Of a stretch of 39,267 nt of DNA, positions 1-8,187 are shown piece by piece. The stretch comes from Gammaproteobacteria bacterium (GTDB lineage Bacteria; Pseudomonadota; Gammaproteobacteria; SZUA-229): the NCBI GenBank assembly GCA_016744065.1, contig JADGFA010000039.1, positions 1 through 39,267 of the forward strand. The letters are read 5' to 3'. Made by a program: the position numbers and the translations under genes. Within the stretch, counting starts at the first letter, position 1, and each line of letters opens with the position of its first letter. The notes beneath the pieces were generated by a model. It saw only the letters and a program-made list of their open reading frames with translations. It was not told where the DNA came from and did no database searches.

Positions 1-10
1 GAGAATATAT

Positions 11-736
11 ATGAACTCAAAAAAAAATAGCATCTTACTTGTAGAAGATGATGTGCGACTGGCTCATTTAACACGTGAGTACCTTGAGTCTGAAGGCTAT
101 ATGGTTGAGCTGGAGCAAAGAGGTGATACGGCTGTTGATAAGATATGTAGTATGAACCCAGATCTGGTTATACTGGATCTTATGTTGCCCGGAAAAAACG
201 GCCTTGAAATATGTCGTGATGTACGTTCTTGGTACCATGGTCCTATCGTAATGTTAACCGCAAGAGACGAAGAAGTAGATGAGATTGTTGGTCTGGAAAT
301 AGGCGCAGATGATTATATTACAAAACCTGTTCAACCAAGAAAGCTGTTGGCTCGAATTAGAGCATTAATGCGTCGTAGCGTTATAGAGTCTAATGGTACT
401 GATTCTTCTGTATCAACAGCTGTAACGGGTTTTGAGTTTGATCGATTAATTATAAATGATAAATCACGGCAGGTAATGCTAGATAATGTCGAAATCACGT
501 TAACAACAAATGAGTATGAGCTTTTACTGCTACTTGCTGGAGAAGCTGGTGTTGTCGTTAGTCGGGATAAAATTTTATTGATGATGCGAGGTATAGGATA
601 TGATGGAATGGACAGATCTGTTGATATCAATGTTTCTCGATTACGAAAAAAACTGGGAGATGATACTGCTAACCCTAAAAAAATAAAAACAGTACGAGGT
701 AGAGGCTATTTGTTTGTTGCTGATGCCTGGTATTAA
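11..736 (+). CDS. OmpR/RstA-family response regulator
   Basis: This is a DNA-binding response regulator of the OmpR winged-helix class, 241 aa, the usual length. The receiver domain (about residues 7-120) has the acidic pocket E12-D13-D14, the phosphoacceptor D56 in LVILDLMLPG, T83 and K105. The C-terminal winged helix (about 135-238) ends in the typical VRGRGYLF motif. A purine-rich GAGA lies just before the ATG. The stop is 2 bp before the histidine kinase gene, so the two form an operon. The best family match from memory is RstA, but the signal sensed is unknown. The promoter lies outside the window. Confidence 0.9.
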   Translation: MNSKKNSILLVEDDVRLAHLTREYLESEGYMVELEQRGDTAVDKICSMNPDLVILDLMLPGKNGLEICRDVRSWYHGPIVMLTARDEEVDEIVGLEIGADDYITKPVQPRKLLARIRALMRRSVIESNGTDSSVSTAVTGFEFDRLIINDKSRQVMLDNVEITLTTNEYELLLLLAGEAGVVVSRDKILLMMRGIGYDGMDRSVDINVSRLRKKLGDDTANPKKIKTVRGRGYLFVADAWY

Positions 737-738
737 TT

Positions 739-2340
739 ATGTTAAAAATTTTTTTTCATCTGTATTTTTTTATTTTTTTTACTTTCGTTATGTTCTTTAT
801 CGGGGTTACTTTTTTGCCAGAGTACCTGTTAAAGGGAGTGGCATCAGAAACGATTAGTTCTACGGCTGGCGGTATGTTTTATCTGATTGAAGGTGAGCTA
901 AAAAATCATCCTGAAGATACATGGCCTAAAAAAATAAAAGAACTACAGTCACGTTATGTTTACCCTCTGGATATTAAAAAAACGGATGATTTTGATTTTG
1001 ATTCAGAGGAACTGGAGTATCTGGGTAAAGGAAGAGCGATATACAAAGAAGTTGATGGTGGTGATATCTGGTATCGACATATTAAAAATACGCCTTATGT
1101 TCTGGCTATGTCAATGAGTAATACAAATACACGCATAAGTGAACTGTCTGCAGCGGGGACCTATAGTCTCGTAATGGATCGGTATCTGGAACAACCTGAA
1201 GCACTCTGGAACGGAATAACGAATAATTTACAGAAACATTTTGATATACCCCTTCAGATGCTATTGATTGAAAATATTTCTATAGCGAATGACGTTAAGA
1301 AACGTTTAATTTCAGGTGAGTTAGTTGGTGTTGATATTGCTGAAAGAAGTGAACGCTATATACAGCGCATAGGTGACTCTAAGTGGTTTTTGCAGGCAGG
1401 TCCAATTCCAGAGCATGTGATAATAGAGTTATTAAATTATATTATTCTTATCATTTTAGCAATGATGATTGCGGTGGCCGTCTGGTTGTGGCTGCGTCCT
1501 ATGTGGTTTGGTTTAATGAATTTACATCATACCGTAACCGCTTTTGGTTCAGGTAATTTTGAAGTGCAGGCAAAAGAACATAAGCGATCACCGACATATG
1601 CATTAGCAAAAACGTTTAATGCAATGGCTCAACGCATTAAATCATTAATTCAAACGCAGAAAGACTTAACGAATGCAGTTGCCCATGAATTGCGTACACC
1701 TTTATCAAGAATTCGTTTTGCTACAGAAATATTAGAAAAATGTGAAAATAAAGACAGGCAGCGTTATCTAAAGGGTATTAATCATGATATTGATGAAATG
1801 GGGGCATTGGTTAATGAGTTGTTACTATATGCAAAATTTGATCAGAACGGCCCAAAAATAAAGAAGAATAAACAGTCAATAGGTCGCTGGTTTAATGAGT
1901 TTAATGTTGATACCTGTTACGGAGAAGGTGCCACTTTACCTGCTTTAAGATTAATGAAAACACAAAATAATGATTTTTCTTTTTTTGATACCGAATGCAT
2001 GGACAGGGCATTGAATAATTTACTTAGTAACGCCTGTCGGTATGCGCGTAATAATATTGAAGTAAGCTATGAGTGTGTAAATAATAATTGTATTGTTCAT
2101 GTTGATGATGATGGCCCCGGCATCCCAGTTAAGTCGTATGAGCGGTTGTTTGAACCATTTTACCGCCTTGATCCTAGTCGGGATAAGGGTACAGGTGGTT
2201 ATGGTTTAGGTCTGGCTATTGTTAAGCAGATTATGTTGTGGCACCAGGGGAAGGTGACTATATCAGTTTCGCCTCTTGGTGGTGCGCGGTTTAGTTTAAG
2301 TTTACCCAGGACTGATGATATTTTATGGAGGGAAATATAA
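739..2340 (+). CDS. RstB-like membrane sensor histidine kinase
   Basis: This is the sensor kinase partner of the preceding regulator, 533 aa. It has an N-terminal membrane segment (about residues 5-27), a large periplasmic domain (about 30-230) and a second membrane segment (about 232-255). A HAMP-like linker follows, then a HisKA domain with phosphoacceptor H316 in VAHELRTPLSR and a HATPase domain with N-box NNLLSNACRYA, DDDGPGIP and GGYGLGLAIV. All catalytic boxes are intact. The periplasmic domain is long for this class and I do not recognise its fold, so the ligand cannot be stated. Function as a kinase is certain from the motifs; the RstB label is an inference from overall similarity. 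Confidence 0.88.
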   Translation: MLKIFFHLYFFIFFTFVMFFIGVTFLPEYLLKGVASETISSTAGGMFYLIEGELKNHPEDTWPKKIKELQSRYVYPLDIKKTDDFDFDSEELEYLGKGRAIYKEVDGGDIWYRHIKNTPYVLAMSMSNTNTRISELSAAGTYSLVMDRYLEQPEALWNGITNNLQKHFDIPLQMLLIENISIANDVKKRLISGELVGVDIAERSERYIQRIGDSKWFLQAGPIPEHVIIELLNYIILIILAMMIAVAVWLWLRPMWFGLMNLHHTVTAFGSGNFEVQAKEHKRSPTYALAKTFNAMAQRIKSLIQTQKDLTNAVAHELRTPLSRIRFATEILEKCENKDRQRYLKGINHDIDEMGALVNELLLYAKFDQNGPKIKKNKQSIGRWFNEFNVDTCYGEGATLPALRLMKTQNNDFSFFDTECMDRALNNLLSNACRYARNNIEVSYECVNNNCIVHVDDDGPGIPVKSYERLFEPFYRLDPSRDKGTGGYGLGLAIVKQIMLWHQGKVTISVSPLGGARFSLSLPRTDDILWREI

Positions 2341-2418
2341 AAATAATTTATTTCCCGTTGCAAGTACTCAGAGTAGTGAATGCATAAAGTAGCTATTAAA
2401 CTTTTTTAAGAATAAAAA

Positions 2419-2868
2419 ATGATAAACATTAGAAAGACCTGTTTTAAAGAATTAAAAGATATTTATGAAATGGGAAATCAATGTCATGTTGGTGAATTTT
2501 TAAGTAATAAATCATATAAAACACATGTAGATGACTTTAAAAAAAATAACATTACTTATCTAAGCGTATTAACTCTTTCTGGTGTACTTGCAGGTTACAT
2601 TATTCTTTGTAAAGGCGAGAAATATGGTGATGTGCAGCTTAGAAGGATATTAATAGATGAAAAACATTCAGGTATTGGTAAAGAAGCCATTGTCTCTGTA
2701 GAGAACTACTGTATTAAAGAATTTAAAAGTAAGCGCATATGGCTGGATGTATATGAAGATAATTTTAAAGCAGTGTATATTTATGAAAAACTGGGGTATA
2801 TAAAATTCAAAGGAGAAATTCAAGGCTCAAAATCTATATTATTTTATGAGAAATATCTAATATTATGA
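2419..2868 (+). CDS. GNAT-family N-acetyltransferase
   Basis: A 149-aa protein with the GNAT fold. A strand with QLRRILIDEKHSGIGKEAI (about residues 74-92) gives the acetyl-CoA pyrophosphate-binding motif A (Q/RxxGxG/A-like, here SGIGKEA). The C-terminal WLDVYEDNFKAVYIYEKLGY (about 111-130) is the typical motif B with the aromatic residue and the N-x-x-A-x-x-x-Y-x-x-x-G-F/Y pattern. The acceptor substrate is unknown. It starts 78 bp after the kinase stop and is very AT-rich. It may be read through from the two-component operon, but no terminator or promoter stands out between them. Confidence 0.75.
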   Translation: MINIRKTCFKELKDIYEMGNQCHVGEFLSNKSYKTHVDDFKKNNITYLSVLTLSGVLAGYIILCKGEKYGDVQLRRILIDEKHSGIGKEAIVSVENYCIKEFKSKRIWLDVYEDNFKAVYIYEKLGYIKFKGEIQGSKSILFYEKYLIL

Positions 2869-3124
2869 GTTAAGTTGAAAAAATACTCTTTTGAGGGTGA
2901 AACCGAAGGGTTGCTGTTTGAATTCTGATGTCAGGCTATCTTCTTTTGAGGTTAATAAAACTGGCCCCTGTATTTATCTGGTTTAAGAGTTACCTGGAAT
3001 AATTTTCGTAGTACAATCCGTATTTAGTATTTAAAACAGGCTTGTTTTAACTGTTTTCCAGAGATTTTTTATAGTCTGAATGTTTTATTTAGCATTATAT
3101 TATTTTTAACTTAAAGGATACGTC

Positions 3125-4399
3125 ATGAAGTTAGAGTCACTTGCATTACACCATGGGTATAAGTCAGAAGAAACAACGAAAGCTGCAGCGGTTCCTATTT
3201 ACCAAACAACGTCTTATACTTTTGATGATACCCAGCATGGGGCTGATCTTTTTGATTTGAAAGTTCAGGGCAATATATATACTCGGATAACGAATCCGAC
3301 GACAGCGGTATTGGAACAACGTATAGCGGCTATGGAGGGAGGCATAGGAGGCCTTGCTGTGGCCTCAGGTATGTCTGCGATTACCTATGCTATTCAATGC
3401 CTTTGTGAAGTAGGTTCTAATATCGTAAGTATCAGTCAGTTATATGGAGGTACTTATAATCTTTTTGCTCATACTTTTCCAAAGCAGGGTATTGAAGTTC
3501 GCATGGTTTCTTTCGATGACCTGGAAGGCTTTGAGAAAGCGATTGATGCGAATACGCGTGCTGTTTTTTGTGAGTCTATAGGGAACCCCGCTGGAAATGT
3601 TGTTGATATTATTTCATTAGCTGAAATAGCACATAAACATGGTGTGCCTTTAATGGTTGATAATACGGTTGCAACGCCCTTTCTTTGCCGTCCAATTGAG
3701 CAGGGTGCTGATATTGTCATTCATTCACTGACAAAATATATTGGTGGGCATGGTACTTCTATTGGTGGAGTGATTATTGATTCGGGTAAGTTTGACTGGG
3801 TAGCAAATAAAGAACGTTTCCCGATGTTGAATGAGCCTGATCCATCATATCATGGTGTTGTTTATACTGAAGCACTTGGCCCTGCTGCATATATAGGCCG
3901 TTGTCGAGTTGTTCCTCTGCGTAATACTGGAGCGGCTATCTCACCCTTTAATTCATTTCAGATTTTGCAGGGGCTGGAAACCCTGGGTCTTAGAATGGAA
4001 CGGCATTGTGAAAATGCACAGCAGCTTGCTGAGTACCTTAATACTCATGAGAAGGTTGAATGGGTTAGTTATGCGGGTTTAAGTGATAGCCCTTATTATG
4101 ACAATTGTCAGAAAATAACAGGTGGTAGAGCATCAGGTATTTTGAGTTTTGGTATTAAAGGTGGAATTGAATCGGGTACAGAATTTATTGATGCACTGCA
4201 AATGATTCTTCGTCTGGTGAATATTGGTGATGCCAAATCATTAGCCTGCCATCCAGCATCTACTACACATCGTCAGTTAAATGAAGCTGAGCTTAAAGCG
4301 GCTGGTGTAAGTGTAGACCTGGTGAGAATATCGGTTGGTATTGAGGATATTAGTGATATTATCGCTGATGTGAGTCAGGCACTTGAGAATGTTTCATAA
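3125..4399 (+). CDS. metY: O-acetylhomoserine sulfhydrylase (Cys/Met metabolism PLP enzyme)
   Basis: This enzyme makes homocysteine from O-acetylhomoserine and sulfide using pyridoxal phosphate, in the cytosol. It is 424 aa, as usual for MetY. PLP-site residues are visible: the lysine K204 in SLTKYIGGHG, D179 in MVDNTVATPF, the Y-x-R motif IYTRITNPT (about 51-59) and the SGMSAI phosphate-binding loop (about 81-86). A good AAAGGA ribosome-binding site precedes the ATG. The alternatives are a cystathionine gamma-synthase or an O-succinylhomoserine sulfhydrylase. The length and the extended loop around residues 225-270 favour the O-acetylhomoserine type. A sulfide-consuming enzyme fits a sulfur oxidiser, but the gene is about 5 kb from the dsr locus and on the other strand. 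Confidence 0.9.
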   Translation: MKLESLALHHGYKSEETTKAAAVPIYQTTSYTFDDTQHGADLFDLKVQGNIYTRITNPTTAVLEQRIAAMEGGIGGLAVASGMSAITYAIQCLCEVGSNIVSISQLYGGTYNLFAHTFPKQGIEVRMVSFDDLEGFEKAIDANTRAVFCESIGNPAGNVVDIISLAEIAHKHGVPLMVDNTVATPFLCRPIEQGADIVIHSLTKYIGGHGTSIGGVIIDSGKFDWVANKERFPMLNEPDPSYHGVVYTEALGPAAYIGRCRVVPLRNTGAAISPFNSFQILQGLETLGLRMERHCENAQQLAEYLNTHEKVEWVSYAGLSDSPYYDNCQKITGGRASGILSFGIKGGIESGTEFIDALQMILRLVNIGDAKSLACHPASTTHRQLNEAELKAAGVSVDLVRISVGIEDISDIIADVSQALENVS

Positions 4400-4832
4400 T
4401 AATATCAGGTGGTACTGACACTTATTTAAGCTTCAGTACAAGGGCGGTACCAGTTTTAAAAAGAAGACACGGTAAAAACAGGAATGAATAATTGTCATCC
4501 TGAGCGAATGCGAAGGATCTTGAATATTCGGGTAGTTAGATTTTTTATATTCGCTCAGGATGATAGCTTCAGGGTGGAGTAGTGGTTCCGCGTTGTCTGG
4601 TTTATATTACTCGTTCATTTAAATAAGTGCTATTAATATCAAATAAGTGTTTAGGCGTGCTTTTAGATATATCTTGAAAAATAAGGATAGTGTATTTCCG
4701 TTACTTAACAACGAAGGCGTTATATTGAAAAATTACTGTTATGATGAATTATAAATTATCTGATTAACTATGCGCGAAAAAACTGAATGTAATTTGAGCT
4801 GTGATTTGTTATAAAAATACCGATTTTTTAGA
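4400..4832. other. Intergenic region between convergent metY and GGDEF-EAL genes
   Basis: This 433-bp AT-rich gap holds one recognisable element, the inverted repeat annotated at 4495-4563. I see no coding region, RNA gene or clear terminator in the rest. The genes on both sides converge, so a bidirectional terminator would be expected, and the inverted repeat is the best candidate for it. Confidence 0.6.
4495..4563. repeat. Dispersed inverted repeat (TCATCCTGAGCGAA type), copy 1
   Basis: Perfect 15-bp arms, TCATCCTGAGCGAAT at 4495-4509 and its complement at 4549-4563, enclose a 39-bp spacer. The left arm and the following CGAAGGATCT recur at 29515-29540. This motif is seen in intergenic DNA of many unrelated bacteria (from memory). 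It probably forms a stem-loop downstream of metY. Confidence 0.75.
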
Positions 4833-6698
4833 TTATATAATATTTAGTTCTTTTTCCAGGCCAGCTACGCTGAGTGGTTTGGAAAAAAGATAACCCTGTA
4901 ATACATCGCAACCTTCTTTTAATAAAAAATCAGCCTGTTCCTGGTTTTCTACACCTTCAGCGATTACAGTTAAGCTTAAGTTTTTTCCCATAGCTATTAT
5001 CGTTTTTACGATAATTTCATCATTTTTATTACCAGGTATGTCAGATACAAATGAACGATCTATTTTTAGTTTATTAAAAGGTAATAACTGTAATTGACTC
5101 AGTGATGAATAGCCAGTTCCAAAATCATCAAGTGCTATAGAGATACCTGAGCTCTGTATCAAGTGTAACTCCGTCAAAACCTCTTTGTTCTGTTGCACCA
5201 TTAAACTTTCGGTTATTTCAATTTCCAGTTTTTCAGCAGGAAATTGATATTCATTTAATATAGTACTAATCTGTGTATGACAGCCTTTTAATATTTGCAT
5301 GGCTGAAATATTAATGGCAATTTTATTTAGTTTTAAGCCACGGTCTAACCATACTTTTCCCTGGCGGCAACTTTCCTGTAATACCCATTTCCCTATTTCT
5401 TTAATTAAGGTTGATTGTTCAGCAACGGGTATAAAATCTACTGGATAGAGGAGGCCTCTTTTGGGGTGTTGCCATCTTATAAGTGCTTCAACGGATAAAG
5501 AACTGTCGGATGAGCTCAGGTGTTGTGGTTGGTAATGTAAGATAAATTCATTGTTTAAAAGGGCTGTTTTTAATTCTGCTTCCAGTTTTAGCTTATTTTG
5601 AATGTTGTATGTTAATTCTGGCTTATAACAAATATATTTATTTCGCCCATTTGTTTTAGCCTGATACATAGCGGTATCTGCATTGCTTAATAGTACATCT
5701 GCACTTTCACCGTCATCGGGGTAGACGCTGATACCAATGCTAGGTGTAACATCTATTTCTTTATCATTGATATATACAGGTTTAGTGAATGCATTTAGTA
5801 TCTTTTCAGCAATTAAACCGATGTTATAACAGTCTGTAATATTTTCAGTAAGCAAAACAAATTCATCGCCACCATAACGTGAAAGTGTATCGTTAGTACG
5901 AATGCAGGACTGGATTCGTTTTGATGTTTCAATTAAAACCTTATCGCCTGTTTTATGACCATAGGTATCATTTATGGTTTTAAAATTATCCAGATCAATA
6001 AAAAATAAGGCTAGATTCTGATTTTGTCTTGCAGATTGTTTTATGGCGTGTTTTAAGCGTTGGTTCAATAGTATTCTGTTTGGAATACCAATTACCAGAT
6101 CATGGTGTGCCAGCTCCCAAAGTGCCTGTTCCTGGATTTCTCGTTGTAAAATAATACCAGCAATATTTGCAACAACATCAAGTACGCGTTTTTGAAAATT
6201 GTCAGGTTCCCGTTGTTCATTGCTCGATAAGGCAAATGATCCCATTATCAGACCGTCTTTCGCTTTTATAGGGTGGGACCAGCAAGCAGCAATATCAAAA
6301 TTAGATGCAAATTTCTGTAAGTTGATCCAGCGTGGATCAATTGTGGTATTTTTAACATATACAGGTACTTCACTGTATACGGCAGTGCCGCATGAACCGG
6401 CTTCAGGTCCTGGTATTAAACCATTTAGTTGCTCAATAGCATCATCAGATATGCTGGGTGCAGATCGAACGTATAATGACTGACGTGAACTATTAAACAG
6501 CATTATAGAACAGCTTGAATTTTCAACAATAGATTCAGCCGCGTGGCATAATGAGTCGAGTATTCTTTGTGGCTCTACTCCTGTAGCAACAGCTTCTAGT
6601 ATTTCTTTTTCTATATAAAGTAGACGGTTATTCTGTCTATTATTTAGATTTAAATTTTCAGGTATACGGTACTGTAGTATATTTTTACTGGTCATCAT
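4833..6698 (-). CDS. GAF-GGDEF-EAL bifunctional cyclic-di-GMP signalling protein
   Basis: This cytosolic protein has a GAF sensor (about residues 45-185), a diguanylate cyclase domain and a phosphodiesterase domain. The GGDEF motif is intact (RYGGDEF) and is preceded at the correct distance by the inhibitory RxxD site (RTND). The EAL domain has E-A-L in VEALIRWQHP, plus DDFGTGYSS, LKIDRSFV, IAEGVE and QGYLFSKP, so phosphodiesterase activity is also plausible. There is no membrane segment. Three ATGs lie close together (6704, 6698, 6695). The purine-rich TTGAG is too near the first, so I take the second; 621 aa results. The ligand of the GAF domain and the net activity cannot be read from sequence. 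Confidence 0.85.
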   Translation of the reverse strand: MMTSKNILQYRIPENLNLNNRQNNRLLYIEKEILEAVATGVEPQRILDSLCHAAESIVENSSCSIMLFNSSRQSLYVRSAPSISDDAIEQLNGLIPGPEAGSCGTAVYSEVPVYVKNTTIDPRWINLQKFASNFDIAACWSHPIKAKDGLIMGSFALSSNEQREPDNFQKRVLDVVANIAGIILQREIQEQALWELAHHDLVIGIPNRILLNQRLKHAIKQSARQNQNLALFFIDLDNFKTINDTYGHKTGDKVLIETSKRIQSCIRTNDTLSRYGGDEFVLLTENITDCYNIGLIAEKILNAFTKPVYINDKEIDVTPSIGISVYPDDGESADVLLSNADTAMYQAKTNGRNKYICYKPELTYNIQNKLKLEAELKTALLNNEFILHYQPQHLSSSDSSLSVEALIRWQHPKRGLLYPVDFIPVAEQSTLIKEIGKWVLQESCRQGKVWLDRGLKLNKIAINISAMQILKGCHTQISTILNEYQFPAEKLEIEITESLMVQQNKEVLTELHLIQSSGISIALDDFGTGYSSLSQLQLLPFNKLKIDRSFVSDIPGNKNDEIIVKTIIAMGKNLSLTVIAEGVENQEQADFLLKEGCDVLQGYLFSKPLSVAGLEKELNII

Positions 6699-7041
6699 GG
6701 GCATCTCAAAAAATATGCTGGATTATTAATACGATTTACATTTATTTCAATCAGTCATATTCGAAATATGGTATGTTAATATGTATCCATATTGAGACTA
6801 TATTGTTTGATGGGGAGCATGTCCTTATCGCCATATTTTACACAGGTTATTTTTTAGAATAAAAAACAGGTTTTGTAATCTATGAAACCTAACGATAGCA
6901 TAAAGTAAGTTGTGTTGAATCGCCCAAATGAATGGTTTTGGATAAAACCATCGGTTTGCCGTGTTTGCTGCTATAGAATTGAAATTAGGGGGTAGTAAAC
7001 CTTGTCAGCTGTGTGTTTTAAGCGCATTTACCTCTCTGAAT
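6699..7041. other. Intergenic region between GGDEF-EAL gene and rhodanese gene
   Basis: About 340 bp with no gene. It contains a perfect 8-bp stem-loop, ATGGTTTT at 6932-6939 and AAAACCAT at 6944-6951, about 90 bp past the rhodanese stop. It has no U-tract but may end the dsr-linked transcript. An imperfect palindrome (CATATTCGAAATATG) lies near 6755-6770, upstream of the GGDEF-EAL gene, and could be an operator. Nothing else stands out. Confidence 0.45.
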
Positions 7042-7509
7042 CTAATCTTCTGGACCCATTTGCTCAGGTGCAGGGCCTTTACTGAAATAAGCATCGGCAT
7101 CATCTTCATCTACTTCCTGTTCAAATTCGTTATATAAAGATAATTCGTAATCAAACCAGCCACGCAGTCCGGTTTTAAGTGAGGATACCTTATTAAACCC
7201 CATCGACTGCATAGTAAATGCTGCCAAAGCACTGCGGTTGCCTGAGCGACAAATAATGATGACTTCTTTATTTCGTGCATCAGCCAGGGCAGGTACTGTT
7301 TCTCCATAACCCCAGTCACAGGAAGACTCCAGAACGCCTCTGGGTACATTGATTGAATTTTTTATATGTACTGTAGCGTATTCTGTGGGCTCGGTTATAT
7401 CAATCAGTAAAATATCACTGGTGCTGTTCAGTTTTTCGTCCAGATCCCATGGAAATATTTCATTTATGTTAGTGAGTACATCTTCAACAAGTGATTTAAA
7501 TGTTTTCAT
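7042..7509 (-). CDS. Rhodanese-like sulfurtransferase
   Basis: A single-domain rhodanese, 155 aa, in the cytosol. The catalytic cysteine is C87 in ICRSGNRSALAA, the six-residue active loop typical of sulfur-transferring rhodaneses. The upstream DITEPTEYATVHIKNSINVPRG (about residues 37-58) is the standard rhodanese entry. The C-terminus after about residue 125 is acidic. It starts 12 bp after the NarL-like regulator stop, on the same strand, so it is probably co-transcribed with the regulators and the distal dsr genes. Rhodaneses in rDsr organisms feed persulfide sulfur into the TusA-DsrEFH-DsrC relay; that role here is an inference from context. Confidence 0.87.
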   Translation of the reverse strand: MKTFKSLVEDVLTNINEIFPWDLDEKLNSTSDILLIDITEPTEYATVHIKNSINVPRGVLESSCDWGYGETVPALADARNKEVIIICRSGNRSALAAFTMQSMGFNKVSSLKTGLRGWFDYELSLYNEFEQEVDEDDADAYFSKGPAPEQMGPED

Positions 7510-7521
7510 TATTTTCCTGAG

Positions 7522-8187
7522 TCAGGTTTCTCTTTTCTGCTTTTGTCTAAGGCCCTGTTCTACTGCAATAACGGCGGCTTCAACGCGTGAGTGTACTTCC
7601 AGTTTTCGTAGTATGGCTTTTACATGGAGTTTTACCGTACCATCAGAAATTCCCAGATTTCTGGCAATGACTTTATTGCTTTGTCCATCTGCAAGCAAAC
7701 ATAAAATTTCAAGTTCGCGGGGTGTGAGTGCTGAGAAGGGGGTTTCTTTCTGTTTTGTTTCTATAGGATCACCCTGTACCATCTTGGCGAGTACATCGGT
7801 CAGGCCATGGGCAACAACACTTTTACCTTTTTCTATATCACGTAAAGCACTCACCAGTTCATCGGGTTCCATATCTTTTAGCAGGTAACCCTGGGCACCA
7901 TTTCTAAGGGCTTCAACCAGGTCCTGTTCTTCATTACTGGTTGTCAGCATCACAATGGGAATTTCGATTTTTTTTTCTTTTGCTTTCTGTAAAACTTCCA
8001 GACCATTCATATCCGGCATGCGTAGATCCAGCAGAACAATATCGGGTTTTAGCTCTTCGATTAAAATTAGTCCTCTGGAACCTTCTGCTACTGCATCGAT
8101 AACTTCAATGCCACGTTGTTCAAGTAAGCCCTGTAGGCCTACTCTGAATAATGCATGATCATCTATAATTAATACTCGCATACTCAA
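7522..8187 (-). CDS. NarL/FixJ-family response regulator, dsr-linked
   Basis: A 221-aa transcription factor with a receiver domain (phosphoacceptor D54 in VLLDLRMPD) and a LuxR-type helix-turn-helix (about residues 150-210: LTPRELEILCLLADGQSNKVIARNLGISDGTVK split across the two helices). Its start overlaps the end of the kinase gene by 4 bp, so the pair is translationally coupled. The layout and length are those of NarL. Within this window there are NarL-like 7-2-7 palindromes upstream of dsrA and four accessory genes, which makes this protein the obvious candidate regulator of sulfur oxidation genes. That link is an inference; the protein family is certain. Confidence 0.9.
   Translation of the reverse strand: MSMRVLIIDDHALFRVGLQGLLEQRGIEVIDAVAEGSRGLILIEELKPDIVLLDLRMPDMNGLEVLQKAKEKKIEIPIVMLTTSNEEQDLVEALRNGAQGYLLKDMEPDELVSALRDIEKGKSVVAHGLTDVLAKMVQGDPIETKQKETPFSALTPRELEILCLLADGQSNKVIARNLGISDGTVKLHVKAILRKLEVHSRVEAAVIAVEQGLRQKQKRET

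Noticed and set aside
2869..3124. SAM or other riboswitch before metY
   Set aside because: The 256-bp leader shows no recognisable riboswitch helices or conserved motifs.
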